DNA from: Sphingomonas crusticola | GTDB lineage: Bacteria > Pseudomonadota > Alphaproteobacteria > Sphingomonadales > Sphingomonadaceae | Direction: 5' to 3' | Assembly (NCBI RefSeq): GCF_003391115.1 | Contig: NZ_QTJP01000001.1 | Span: 1,426,001-1,490,000 of the forward strand | Length of the DNA: 64,000 nucleotides | Shown here: positions 55,728-63,298 of the stretch, one piece after another | Layout: every line of letters starts with the position of its first letter | Position numbering within the stretch: position 1 is the first letter of the stretch | Translations under genes and position numbers: made by a program | Notes under the pieces: generated by a model | Told to the model about the DNA's origin: nothing | The model's input: the letters and a program-made list of their open reading frames with translations, nothing else | The model's database searches: none

Positions 55728-56479
55728 CGCAGACCGTCATAGACCAGCTTCGCGCCGATCAGCAGCATCAGCCAATATATCAGGATGTAGAAGCGATCGG
55801 CATCCACCCGCCGCACCAGCCACACCCCCGCAAAGGTGGCGGGGATTGCGATCGGCAGCAGGATGAGGCTCGCCAGCAGATGGTCGCGCGTGAACTGGCC
55901 AAGGGCGACATAAGCGGGCACTTTGATCCAGTTGAGCGCGGCGAAAAAGATCGCGGTCGTGCCGACCAGCACGTCGCGCGGCAGCCGACGGGGCAGGACG
56001 TAGATCTGGAAGGGCGGCTGGCCGGCATGGGCGATCTGGCTGGTGATGCCGGACGCAACCCCCATGGCAAAGCCGAACCAGCCTGGCGGATCGGCCGGCG
56101 CCGGAATCCTGCCGCCGCGCTGCAGCCACAAGCTCCGGATAGCGAAGAGGATCGATATCGCGCCGAGCAAGACCTGCATCGCGCCTTCCGGCACGTTGGC
56201 CGCGAACAGATAGGCCAATCCGACGCCGAGCGCCGCCCCCGGAAGCATCAGCGCGATGATGCGCCCGTCCCACGTCCGGCGGAACGCCCATACCCCGACC
56301 ACATCCTGCGCGATCAGGATCGGCAGCATGATCGCGGCCGCCTCCACCGGCGCCACCACCAACGCCAGCAACGGCGTGCCGATCGCGCCGACGCCCGCAA
56401 AGCCGCCCTTGCTGAGCCCGAGCAAAAGCACCGCCAGCCCGCCGGCGGCGAGGAACCAGGGATCGTGCAGCAACGCCAT
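55724..56479 (-). CDS. TauE/SafE family membrane transporter
   Basis: Anion exporter family (sulfite, sulfoacetate and similar) with about eight helices in two homologous halves. Segments AVLLLGLSKGGFAGVGAIGT and GVASGITSQIAHAGQPPFQI carry the conserved Gly/Pro signatures of each half. The length of 251 residues is typical. Its stop overlaps modE, so both are one operon; this suggests a link to molybdate or sulfur oxyanion balance, an inference from position only. Confidence 0.89.
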   Translation of the reverse strand: MALLHDPWFLAAGGLAVLLLGLSKGGFAGVGAIGTPLLALVVAPVEAAAIMLPILIAQDVVGVWAFRRTWDGRIIALMLPGAALGVGLAYLFAANVPEGAMQVLLGAISILFAIRSLWLQRGGRIPAPADPPGWFGFAMGVASGITSQIAHAGQPPFQIYVLPRRLPRDVLVGTTAIFFAALNWIKVPAYVALGQFTRDHLLASLILLPIAIPATFAGVWLVRRVDADRFYILIYWLMLLIGAKLVYDGLR

Positions 56480-56522
56480 ACCGCGCCTGTCGCCGCTCCA
56501 GCGCGGCGGAGCAAGCCTGCCG

Positions 56523-56552
56523 CTGGCACAGGGAGCTAGCCTGGCCTAAAAT
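56523..56552 (+). promoter_or_regulatory. Candidate promoter of the 2-hydroxyacid dehydrogenase gene
   Basis: ctggca (56523-56528) and taaaat (56547-56552) are spaced by 18 bases. The expected transcription start would fall close to the ATG at 56559, so the message could be leaderless. Confidence 0.4.
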
Positions 56553-56558
56553 GCCGTC

Positions 56559-57488
56559 ATGCCCACGCGCCCGATCGTCGTCGTCGCCCAGCCCCATCTC
56601 GCCCGGCTGATCGGCGCGCTCGAGGGGCGCTACGAGCCACTACCCTTATGGGAGGAAGCCAGCCGGCCGCGCCTGGGCGAGGGACGCGCGCTGGTGGTGG
56701 CGGGCGAGTTCCCCCTCGATCCGGCGCTGATCGGGGCGATGCCGCAGCTCGGCCTGATCGCCTGCTTCACGGTCGGCTATGATGGCGTCGACGTGCCGGC
56801 GATGCGGGCGCGCGGCATCGCCGTTGCCCACGCCCATGATGCCAATGACGAGGATGTCGCCGATCACGCCATCGGCCTGATCATCGCCCATCGCCGACAG
56901 ATCGTGGCCGGCGACCGAGCCGTGCGCAATGGCGGCTGGACCAGCGGCGCCAAAATGCTCACCCGCTCGCTCGGCCACGCCAGGATCGGCATCGTCGGCA
57001 TGGGCAGCATCGGTCAGGCGTTGGCGCGGCGCGCGGAGGCGATGCGAATGCGCGTTTCGTGGTGGGGTCCACGTGCTAAGCCGGATCTTGCATGGCCGCG
57101 CCTCGACAGTCTCATCGCGTTAGCCGAGAACAGTGACATCCTGGTCGTCGCGGCGCGCGCCGATAGCGGCAATCGCAAGATGATCTCCGGAGAAATCATG
57201 GACGCGCTTGGGCCGGACGGATTGCTCGTCAACATCGCGCGCGGCCAGTTGATCGACGAGGACGCGCTGATCGCTCGCTTGCGCGACGGGCGCCTCGGCG
57301 GGGCGGCGCTGGACGTCTTCGCGCAGGAACCGACACCGTCTGCGCACTGGGCAGAGGTGCCCAATGTCGTCCTCACGCCGCACACCGCCGGCGCGACCGA
57401 CGCCGCCGTCGCCCGCATGACGGCGATGCTGATCGCGAACCTCGACGCCTTCTTCAGGGGCGCGCCGCTGCCGACACCCGTCCCCTGA
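56559..57488 (+). CDS. D-isomer specific 2-hydroxyacid dehydrogenase
   Basis: NAD(P)-dependent reductase of 2-keto acids such as glyoxylate or hydroxypyruvate; the exact substrate is not clear. The nucleotide-binding motif is GIVGMGSIGQALARRAEAMR (about 146-165). Catalytic Arg is in VVAARADSGNRKMISG, Glu in ALDVFAQEPTPS, and the His in VVLTPHTAGATDAAV. The length is 309 residues. It is divergent from the TauE gene and ends convergently with the Pro-rich gene across a strong hairpin. Confidence 0.92.
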   Translation: MPTRPIVVVAQPHLARLIGALEGRYEPLPLWEEASRPRLGEGRALVVAGEFPLDPALIGAMPQLGLIACFTVGYDGVDVPAMRARGIAVAHAHDANDEDVADHAIGLIIAHRRQIVAGDRAVRNGGWTSGAKMLTRSLGHARIGIVGMGSIGQALARRAEAMRMRVSWWGPRAKPDLAWPRLDSLIALAENSDILVVAARADSGNRKMISGEIMDALGPDGLLVNIARGQLIDEDALIARLRDGRLGGAALDVFAQEPTPSAHWAEVPNVVLTPHTAGATDAAVARMTAMLIANLDAFFRGAPLPTPVP

Positions 57489-57499
57489 TGGCGAAGCGT

Positions 57500-57522
57500 G
57501 CCGGCGGGGTTGCCCCGCCGGC
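57500..57522. terminator. Bidirectional terminator-like hairpin
   Basis: Ten-base perfect stem gccggcgggg (57500-57509) with ccccgccggc (57513-57522) around a three-base loop, between two convergent genes; tcatttt follows on the plus strand. Confidence 0.65.
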
Positions 57523-57527
57523 GTGCC

Positions 57528-58085
57528 TCATTTTGCCGGTGTAGCAGCGGGGGCAGGAGCCGACGCCGCGCCTGGCGGCGGAGGCGGCGGCGGCCCATTG
57601 CCAGGCGGGGGCGGCGGCGGGCCATCGCCGTGGCCGTGGGGCGGGCCGTGACGATCCGGCGGTCCGCCGAGCGGCCCGAGGGCGGTGACCTTGCCGGCGG
57701 CATCGACCAGGAACGAGGCGTGGAGCACCCCCCGGTCGAAGCGGCCCTGCGCCGTGAGCGGCGCGCCGACCACCGCCAATGCGCGGCTATCACCTTCCCG
57801 GCCGGTGTCGACCAGCGCCCGGGCACTGCCGTCATCCACGACCAGTTTGTTGCCGAATATTTCGGCGACGCGTCCGCGCACGGTCACGATGCCGCTGTCG
57901 GAGGACAGGCTGCGGATTGCGACCGGCTTGAGCGGCGCCATCTCGATTGCGGGTTTCATGTCATGGCCGACGACGGCACCAGCGACGCCGCCGATGGCGA
58001 GGATAGCGGCGGCGCCGATGGCGAGCACAGTCCGTGGCGGCAAAGCCCGCCGGCGCGTTGCATTTTCTGGGGTGGGATCGTTCAT
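57528..58085 (-). CDS. Membrane-anchored DUF5666-like protein with polyproline tail
   Basis: A 185-residue protein. One N-terminal helix (RTVLAIGAAAILAIGGVAGA, about 18-37) anchors a small beta domain (about 60-135: GIVTVRGRVAEIFGNKLVVD, ALVDTGREGDSRALAVVGAP) resembling the OB-like DUF5666/BOF folds. The last part is rich in Pro, Gly and His (GPPHGHGDGPPPPPPGNGP). It is transcribed away from the two-component pair with 126 bases between the starts, so it may be a regulon member or metal-binding input partner. His and Pro richness hints at metal binding but does not prove it. Confidence 0.75.
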   Translation of the reverse strand: MNDPTPENATRRRALPPRTVLAIGAAAILAIGGVAGAVVGHDMKPAIEMAPLKPVAIRSLSSDSGIVTVRGRVAEIFGNKLVVDDGSARALVDTGREGDSRALAVVGAPLTAQGRFDRGVLHASFLVDAAGKVTALGPLGGPPDRHGPPHGHGDGPPPPPPGNGPPPPPPPGAASAPAPAATPAK

Positions 58086-58211
58086 GCTATCAACTCCTCT
58101 GCTTAGGCGGCCTTTCTACCCGCCTTCCGCTATCGCCCACTGAACCGCGCCGTTCAGATTGGGTTTAGCGGGTCGGCCTAATCGGGGCGTTCACCGGCGG
58201 AGTTTCGACCT

Positions 58212-58883
58212 ATGCGCGTGCTGCTGGTGGAGGACGATGTTGATCTCGCGAACAGCATCGCCCGCGCGCTACGCGCCGAGCATTTCGCGGTCGACGTGGC
58301 GGCCAACGGCGAAGATGGCGGGCATCTCGGCGCGACCGAAGCCTATGACGCGGCGGTGCTCGACCTGGGCCTGCCCAGGCGCGACGGCATTTCGATCCTT
58401 GCCGAATGGCGCGCGACCGGGCGGATGCTGCCTGTCCTTATTCTGACCGCGCGCGACGCCTGGTCGGACAAGGTCCAGGGCTTCAAGGCCGGTGCGGACG
58501 ACTATCTGGTCAAGCCGTTTCGCGTCGAGGAACTGGTCATGCGGCTGCGCGCGCTGGTCCGGCGCGCCGCCGGTCACGGCGCCAGCATCCTCCAATGTGG
58601 GCCGGTGACGTTCGACGCGCAGACCGGCCAGTTCGAATTGCACGGGCTGCCGTTGAAGCTCACTGCGTTCGAATGGCGCGTGCTGTCCTGCCTGATGCTG
58701 CGCAAGGAGATCGTGGTCGATCGGATGGACCTGCTCGAACGGGTCTATGAACAGGATGCGGATGTCGATTCCAATTCGCTGGAGGTGATCGTCGGCCGCC
58801 TGCGCCGCAAGATCGGCGCCGAGCGGATCGAAACAATACGCGGCCGCGGTTATCGTCTTACCGGGGATCAGCCATGCGCTTGA
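58212..58883 (+). CDS. OmpR/PhoP-family response regulator
   Basis: Transcription factor of 223 residues. The receiver domain (about 1-115) starts MRVLLVEDDVDLANSIARAL, with phospho-acceptor Asp in AAVLDLGLPRRDG (near 51), the conserved Thr/Ala region LILTARDAWSDK and Lys in DDYLVKPFRVEELV. The winged-helix domain (about 125-220) ends SNSLEVIVGRLRRKIGAERI, ETIRGRGYRL. It overlaps the sensor kinase gene by ten bases, so the pair is one transcript. Confidence 0.95.
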   Translation: MRVLLVEDDVDLANSIARALRAEHFAVDVAANGEDGGHLGATEAYDAAVLDLGLPRRDGISILAEWRATGRMLPVLILTARDAWSDKVQGFKAGADDYLVKPFRVEELVMRLRALVRRAAGHGASILQCGPVTFDAQTGQFELHGLPLKLTAFEWRVLSCLMLRKEIVVDRMDLLERVYEQDADVDSNSLEVIVGRLRRKIGAERIETIRGRGYRLTGDQPCA

Positions 58884-60217
58884 TGCCGCGTTCGCTGTTC
58901 GGTCGGCTGCTCGGCACGGCGATCGTCGCCGTCATCGCGGCGCTCGCTTTCGCCGCCTTCGCGATTGGCAATGTGCTGGAGCATTTCGTGATGCGCGGCC
59001 TCGATGACCGGCTCGATGCCCAGATTGCGATCGTCGCGCGCGCGGTGCGGCCGGACGGCAGCGTCGATCCCGTGCGGGCGATTGATCTTCCGCCGTTCGA
59101 TCGTCCAGGCAGCGGCTGGTCTTGGGAAATCCGCGCGCCCGGTGGACATCTGCGCTCCGCCTCGGTCGGTGGGGGCGAGATCGCGCCACCGGGGCCGTTG
59201 CCGACACCACCGCACTGGCACGACGTGCCAAGCCCACGGCCATTCGATGGCCGCGACGCGTCCGGGCTCAGGATCCATGGCCGGGTGGCGAGCGTGCCGA
59301 CGACCCGAGGCAACGCCGAAATCCTTGCGGTCGGTCCGCGCGCGATGATCGAGCGTCCGCTACGCGCCGCGATGGCGCCGCTGTTGCTCTCCCTCCTGGT
59401 GCTTGGCGCCGCGCTGGCGCTGGCGATCCTGGTTCAGTTGCGCGTCGGGCTGCGTCCGCTGGTTCGTCTGCGAGCCACGCTGGCGGATGTGCGCGCGGGG
59501 CGTCGCACGCACGTTGACGCCACCGAACCGAGCGAGCTGCTTCCGCTGGTTGAGGAATTGAACGCGTTGATCGATGCCAATCGCAGCGCGCTGGTGCAGG
59601 CGCGCGGCCATGTCGCGAACCTCGCCCATGGCCTCAAGACGCCACTGGCGGCACTGCGGCTGGATGTGGACGCTATGTCGCAACCGCTTCTCGTCCGTCA
59701 TATCGACCGGATCGATGCACAGATCCGGCATCATCTCGGACGCGCACGCGCCGCCAGCCCGGCCGGCGCCGGTGCCGGCGTCACCAAGCTGGCGCCGCAC
59801 GTGATCGACCTGGCCGATGCACTTGGGCGCATCCACGCCGAGCGCGCAATCCGGGCGAATATCCTCATCGACGATGCGCTCATGGTACGCTGCGACCCGC
59901 AGGATCTGGACGAGATGGTCGGCAATCTGCTCGACAATGCCTGGCGCTGGGCACGTCGCGAAGTCGAGATCGTGGCGACCGACCAGGGCCGCATGGTGAA
60001 CCTCAGGATTAGCGACGACGGTCCCGGCATATCCCAAGCCTTGCTGAGCGCCGCAATCGAACCCGGGCGCCGCCTCGATGAGGCGGGCGAAGGCCATGGT
60101 TTCGGCCTCTCCATCACACGCGAATTGGCGGAGCTCCACGGCGGAACGCTAATGCTTGCCAACCGCGTAACTTCCGGTCTGGTCGCGACCCTCTGCCTCC
60201 CTTCCGGGATCTTATGA
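58874..60217 (+). CDS. PhoQ-like membrane sensor histidine kinase
   Basis: A 447-residue inner-membrane kinase with helices near residues 8-32 and 165-187 (LLLSLLVLGAALALAILVQL), bounding a periplasmic sensor loop of about 130 residues that is rich in Pro and His (GPLPTPPHWHDVPSPRPFDG). After a HAMP-like linker, the H-box is NLAHGLKTPLAALRLDVDAM, the PhoQ-type motif. The N-box is NLLDNAWRWA and the G-box ISDDGPGISQ with GHGFGLSITRELAELHGGTL. The Pro/His-rich sensor loop parallels the Pro/His-rich divergent protein, which may mean a shared ligand. Confidence 0.92.
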   Translation: MRLMPRSLFGRLLGTAIVAVIAALAFAAFAIGNVLEHFVMRGLDDRLDAQIAIVARAVRPDGSVDPVRAIDLPPFDRPGSGWSWEIRAPGGHLRSASVGGGEIAPPGPLPTPPHWHDVPSPRPFDGRDASGLRIHGRVASVPTTRGNAEILAVGPRAMIERPLRAAMAPLLLSLLVLGAALALAILVQLRVGLRPLVRLRATLADVRAGRRTHVDATEPSELLPLVEELNALIDANRSALVQARGHVANLAHGLKTPLAALRLDVDAMSQPLLVRHIDRIDAQIRHHLGRARAASPAGAGAGVTKLAPHVIDLADALGRIHAERAIRANILIDDALMVRCDPQDLDEMVGNLLDNAWRWARREVEIVATDQGRMVNLRISDDGPGISQALLSAAIEPGRRLDEAGEGHGFGLSITRELAELHGGTLMLANRVTSGLVATLCLPSGIL

Positions 60218-60292
60218 CTTACTCGCACGTACCATATGCTGCAGCGCAACAAAATTCTTGCGGTTGACGTATAGGTAAGGCAAACTTGGTTT

Positions 60293-60595
60293 ATGGAATC
60301 GAGCAAGCTGGTGCTGGAGGCGATCGCGCTCCGCAAATGTATTGAGGCGACTTATAACCGCGCGGCGGTGAAACTGGCGCCGCACATCCTCTATACCAAA
60401 CATGGCGAGTTGTTCGTCGATGCGGTGACCGTCGAGCGCGAGGGGCGGCCGCCGAAGGAGACGAAGCTCGGCACGTTCAAGCTGGCGGGCCTTACCATCC
60501 GTGAGATCGTCAGCCGTACTTTTCAGCCGGAGCCGGTGTTTAACAGCGCCGATCCCAAATATGCCGGCGCGACCCTGTTCGCGGTCGAGGCCTAA
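60293..60595 (+). CDS. Small WYL-like domain protein of unknown function
   Basis: A 100-residue protein preceded by a TTGACG sequence at 60264 and a weak ribosome-binding site. Its order of beta segments (CIEATYNRAAVKLAPHILYT, GELFVDAVTVEREGRPPKET, LGTFKLAGLTIREIVSRTFQ) resembles a free-standing WYL fold, the ligand or nucleotide-sensing domain usually attached to HTH regulators. The resemblance is by pattern only. It has no signal peptide or membrane helix. Confidence 0.65.
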   Translation: MESSKLVLEAIALRKCIEATYNRAAVKLAPHILYTKHGELFVDAVTVEREGRPPKETKLGTFKLAGLTIREIVSRTFQPEPVFNSADPKYAGATLFAVEA

Positions 60596-60622
60596 TCGAC
60601 CAAGGCTATCGACGGACCGACA

Positions 60623-60850
60623 CTATTCGGTGCGAGTTCGGAAATTGCTTAGGCATGTCCCCGTCTGCCGGGCGAGGCGGCCATGCTGCGGGACGAGCGG
60701 CTCCGTCGGCACCGGCATGGGGACCCGCTGCGGCATCGGCACGCTCGGCGGATAATCGTCATCATTGTCCGCAGGCTTGTGCGGCGGGCCGGACCTTGGC
60801 TCGAGACCGTAGTGGCACGTCGACACATGTGCCGGGAATAGCCGCCCCAT
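60623..60850 (-). CDS. Pro-rich small ORF, last of a small-gene run
   Basis: A 75-codon ORF starting two bases after the stop of the upstream small gene, which argues for coupled translation. Its product has an acidic then Pro-rich region (KPADNDDDYPPSVPMPQRVP). No family is recognised and the composition alone is not convincing. Confidence 0.35.
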   Translation of the reverse strand: MGRLFPAHVSTCHYGLEPRSGPPHKPADNDDDYPPSVPMPQRVPMPVPTEPLVPQHGRLARQTGTCLSNFRTRTE

Positions 60851-60852
60851 CT

Positions 60853-61002
60853 CTATCTTTTCTCGCTCATCTGCCAATCCTGGCCGGGCGGCTTGACCAT
60901 CGCTTCCCCGCAAATACGGCAGGTCGTGACGAACGCCGCGCCTTCCCATCGGCTCCCGAGCAAATCGGGCACATGCCGCTTCAGGAGCGAATGGAGATTC
61001 AT
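60853..61002 (-). CDS. 49-residue CxxC protein of a small-gene run
   Basis: Reads MNLHSLLKRHVPDLLGSRWE, then an arm with one CxxC in VTTCRICGEAMVKPPGQDW. The ATG overlaps the stop of the upstream 79-residue gene (ATGA at 60999-61002), supporting real translation. The single CxxC may bind a metal in a dimer. Sphingomonad proteins of similar layout exist, function unknown. Confidence 0.6.
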   Translation of the reverse strand: MNLHSLLKRHVPDLLGSRWEGAAFVTTCRICGEAMVKPPGQDWQMSEKR

Positions 61003-61238
61003 CCGATCGCCTTGTCGCTGGGGCTTGCCGCGATAATGACCGGGGCGCTGCCACCTGGAGCAGCGTAACCGGCAAAGATGTCCGGTGCCACGCCACCGGG
61101 TACCATATTGGACTCGCGCGGTCCCTCACCCAGAAGGCCGAACATTATTGGCGCGATTTGCAGGTCCCCAATCCGATAGGCGGCATCCAACTCAAGCCGG
61201 AGCAGCTCAGGCGCGCCTGGCTCAGGGAAAGTGGGCAT
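60999..61238 (-). CDS. 79-residue Pro/Gly-containing protein, first of a small-gene run
   Basis: Starts at the ATG at 61238, five bases after a gaggag ribosome-binding site. The product (PTFPEPGAPELLRLELDAAY, RIGDLQIAPIMFGLLGEGP) has no signal peptide and mixes helical and Pro/Gly-rich parts. Its stop overlaps the 49-residue gene. No family is recognised. Confidence 0.6.
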   Translation of the reverse strand: MPTFPEPGAPELLRLELDAAYRIGDLQIAPIMFGLLGEGPRESNMVPGGVAPDIFAGYAAPGGSAPVIIAASPSDKAIG

Positions 61239-61371
61239 AATAGCTCCTCGTAGGAGCGGGAGCGCGAACACTCTCTCAGTCGCTTCTTGCTCGATCAAGA
61301 TGAAGCGATGACCCACATATGGGCCCGGCCAAGCGTCATTGCGACACATTCCTTCGCTAGGCGCCGCCCGG

Positions 61372-61605
61372 TCAGGGCTTGATCGTCGCCGACATCGGTA
61401 ATTGCATCACGCGAACATGATCTTGGTCTTCGATGAACAAGGTCACATGAACAGTTGAGCAGCCATGTTTGAGCTCATCGGCGATGATGTCGGCGCCGGC
61501 ACAAACCGCCTCCTTGCGCGCGGCCTCCTGGTCGACGCATTCGCGCCCAACCTCGTCCGCCAAAAAGCCTTCACCATTTTCGAGGTGGATATAAAAACGC
61601 GGCAT
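61372..61605 (-). CDS. DUF6894-like small protein
   Basis: A 77-residue protein. PRFYIHLENGEGFLADEVGR, ECVDQEAARKEAVCAGADII and the final VTLFIEDQDHVRVMQLPMSA follow the DUF6894 pattern (beta hairpin with aromatic residues, helix with EAR, terminal strands). These proteins are common as small accessory genes in alphaproteobacteria; function unknown. Confidence 0.75.
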   Translation of the reverse strand: MPRFYIHLENGEGFLADEVGRECVDQEAARKEAVCAGADIIADELKHGCSTVHVTLFIEDQDHVRVMQLPMSATIKP

Positions 61606-61671
61606 GGCGTCACAAACCCCGATGCCCCGGGTCGTTCCATCCGAATTGGCGGTACCGGCGCGACCGCGCGA

Positions 61672-61878
61672 TCAGATGGACGGCGATTGTCCCGGCGAAG
61701 CCGCGCCACGCGGATGGATCAGCGCGACCTTGCGCGCGCCCGCCCAGATTTCGACGGCATCAGCATGATCGAGCCGCTCGGCTTCCGCGCACGCCTCGGC
61801 GTCGGTCGCGACCGTCACGATCTCGGACCGCGTGATACGCCCTTCCCGGTTCAGGAAATAGAGCCGATAATCCTGCAC
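61672..61878 (-). CDS. Small alpha/beta protein related to the DUF6894 group
   Basis: A GTG at 61878 gives QDYRLYFLNREGRITRSEIV followed by TDAEACAEAERLDHADAVEI and WAGARKVALIHP (68 residues). The order of strand, strand, helix and strand is like the neighbouring DUF6894 protein. An ATG at 61965 is in frame but its extra residues look uncoded. There is no perfect ribosome-binding site, so start and reality are moderately sure. Confidence 0.6.
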   Translation of the reverse strand: MQDYRLYFLNREGRITRSEIVTVATDAEACAEAERLDHADAVEIWAGARKVALIHPRGAASPGQSPSI

Positions 61879-62033
61879 TGAGCCCCCGGCGAGAAGCGTA
61901 ACCCCGTCTGGGCACGCGATGTCGGCAGCGCCAAGCGCTACCGACGAACAGCTCTCATAGCGCATCCCCGGGAGAGCGCATTGCCTTGGATCAACCCATT
62001 GCCGCGCCGTGGGTGCGCCGGCGGAAGGTGTGT

Positions 62034-62054
62034 GGCGGGCCGATGCGGCCCGCC
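62034..62054 (-). terminator. Hairpin downstream of the CsbD gene
   Basis: Eight-base perfect stem ggcgggcc (62034-62041) with ggcccgcc (62047-62054). It follows the CsbD stop by nine bases on the minus strand; a T run is lacking. Confidence 0.55.
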
Positions 62055-62062
62055 ATCATATT

Positions 62063-62350
62063 CTAACGTCGACCGCGCAGCGTGTTGAGGATCGCCACGC
62101 CGACCACGCCAAGCAATGCCGCTGCCGCGAAGGGGCGTTTGCGGGCAAAGCCCTTGGCCTGATCGACCAGCGGTCCGACGCCGCCGGACAGCGCTTCGCT
62201 CGCGGCACCATAAGCCTTCTGCGCCTTGCCCGTGAGCTGATCAGTCAGACCCTCGCTCTGCAGCGAGCTATTGCCGGTGAAGTCGCCGGCAGTTTCCTTG
62301 ACCTTACCGGTAAGATCGCGGCCCTCGCCGCTCAGCTGATCGTCGTTCAT
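62063..62350 (-). CDS. CsbD-like stress protein with C-terminal membrane helix
   Basis: A 95-residue protein. The CsbD pattern is NDDQLSGEGRDLTGKVKETA (about 2-21), with further Gly/Lys repeats (LQSEGLTDQLTGKAQKAYGA). The last part adds a membrane-like helix (FAAAALLGVVGVAILNTLRG), an extension known in some alphaproteobacterial CsbD proteins. General stress induction is usual in the family; nothing here shows how it is controlled. Confidence 0.85.
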   Translation of the reverse strand: MNDDQLSGEGRDLTGKVKETAGDFTGNSSLQSEGLTDQLTGKAQKAYGAASEALSGGVGPLVDQAKGFARKRPFAAAALLGVVGVAILNTLRGRR

Positions 62351-62419
62351 CGGTTTTCTTCCCATTGCCCACGCCGTGATAGCGCAGGTCGCGACGCATC
62401 AACGGGCGGGGCCGTCTTT

Positions 62420-63184
62420 CTATCCGCGTGCCGTCCAGTCGCGCACGCTGCGCCGTGCATCCTGCACGAAACGCGACCGGCGTACCGCCCACAGGAATAG
62501 ACCGCCGATTACCCGGCCCGACGCCCGCACCGGCCGGCGAAACTGGATCAGCAAAACGACCCGCGTTTCATTTGTATCGTTCGCCACTTCATGTTCGAAC
62601 GTATCGTCGAATATGAGCGCCCGTCCTGCCTGCCAATGCAATCTATGATCGACGACCCGCATCCAGCAGCGCGCCTCGTCGCGCGGTACGCTGAGGCCAA
62701 GGTGGCAGGTCATGATCGCCTTGGTAACGCCGACATGGGGCGGAATGTGCGTCCCCGGCGCCAGTACCGAGAAAAAGGCCGAGTTCAGGCCGGGTACGGC
62801 ACGGAGCAAGGCATCGGTGCGGGGGCAACGCCGGATGTTCGCTTCCTCGCGATAACCGTAACCGTAGAGAAAGAAGGAACGCCACTTCTTGGGCGGCGCG
62901 ATGTCGCGATGATCCGGCGAGATTTCCGCGAGCGGAGGTACGGTCTCCAGGTCGTGGAGGGCGGCCGCGGCCTCGCGCTGGATCTCGATCCAATGGTCTT
63001 CGAGCGCGGCAACCCAGGGAAAGTCGCGAACATCGTGCACTGGGCGATCGGCGACTTGTGAGCCGTTGGCGACGATCCGGTTGACCATCGGCTGGAGCTG
63101 CCGTCCGAGCCGCATCCACAGCGGCTGGCGCGGTACCAGGGCGGCATTCGGCGTGGCCGTCCGCTGCGCCACATCGTCGACCAT
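62420..63184 (-). CDS. Aspartyl/asparaginyl beta-hydroxylase domain protein
   Basis: Fe(II)/2-oxoglutarate-dependent dioxygenase family. The first His ligands are in APGTHIPPHVGVTKAIMTCH (near 150-165), the second in FDDTFEHEVANDTNETRVVL (near 200), followed by LLIQFRRPVRASGRVIG. The ATG at 63184 is next to gaggat and gives 254 residues; an ATG at 63235 is the alternative. LpxO-type members hydroxylate lipid A acyl chains, but sphingomonads have sphingolipids in place of much LPS, so a protein or lipid substrate cannot be told apart. Confidence 0.85.
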   Translation of the reverse strand: MVDDVAQRTATPNAALVPRQPLWMRLGRQLQPMVNRIVANGSQVADRPVHDVRDFPWVAALEDHWIEIQREAAAALHDLETVPPLAEISPDHRDIAPPKKWRSFFLYGYGYREEANIRRCPRTDALLRAVPGLNSAFFSVLAPGTHIPPHVGVTKAIMTCHLGLSVPRDEARCWMRVVDHRLHWQAGRALIFDDTFEHEVANDTNETRVVLLIQFRRPVRASGRVIGGLFLWAVRRSRFVQDARRSVRDWTARG

Positions 63185-63298
63185 ATCCTCGCCTCGCGGA
63201 AGCAACTCCGACACTCGACCGTCATCCCATTCCACAGCGCGCGGCGAGCATCTTTAGGTTCGGCCAAAGCCCTTGGCTAGCCATGCGCCAGCCCGCGA

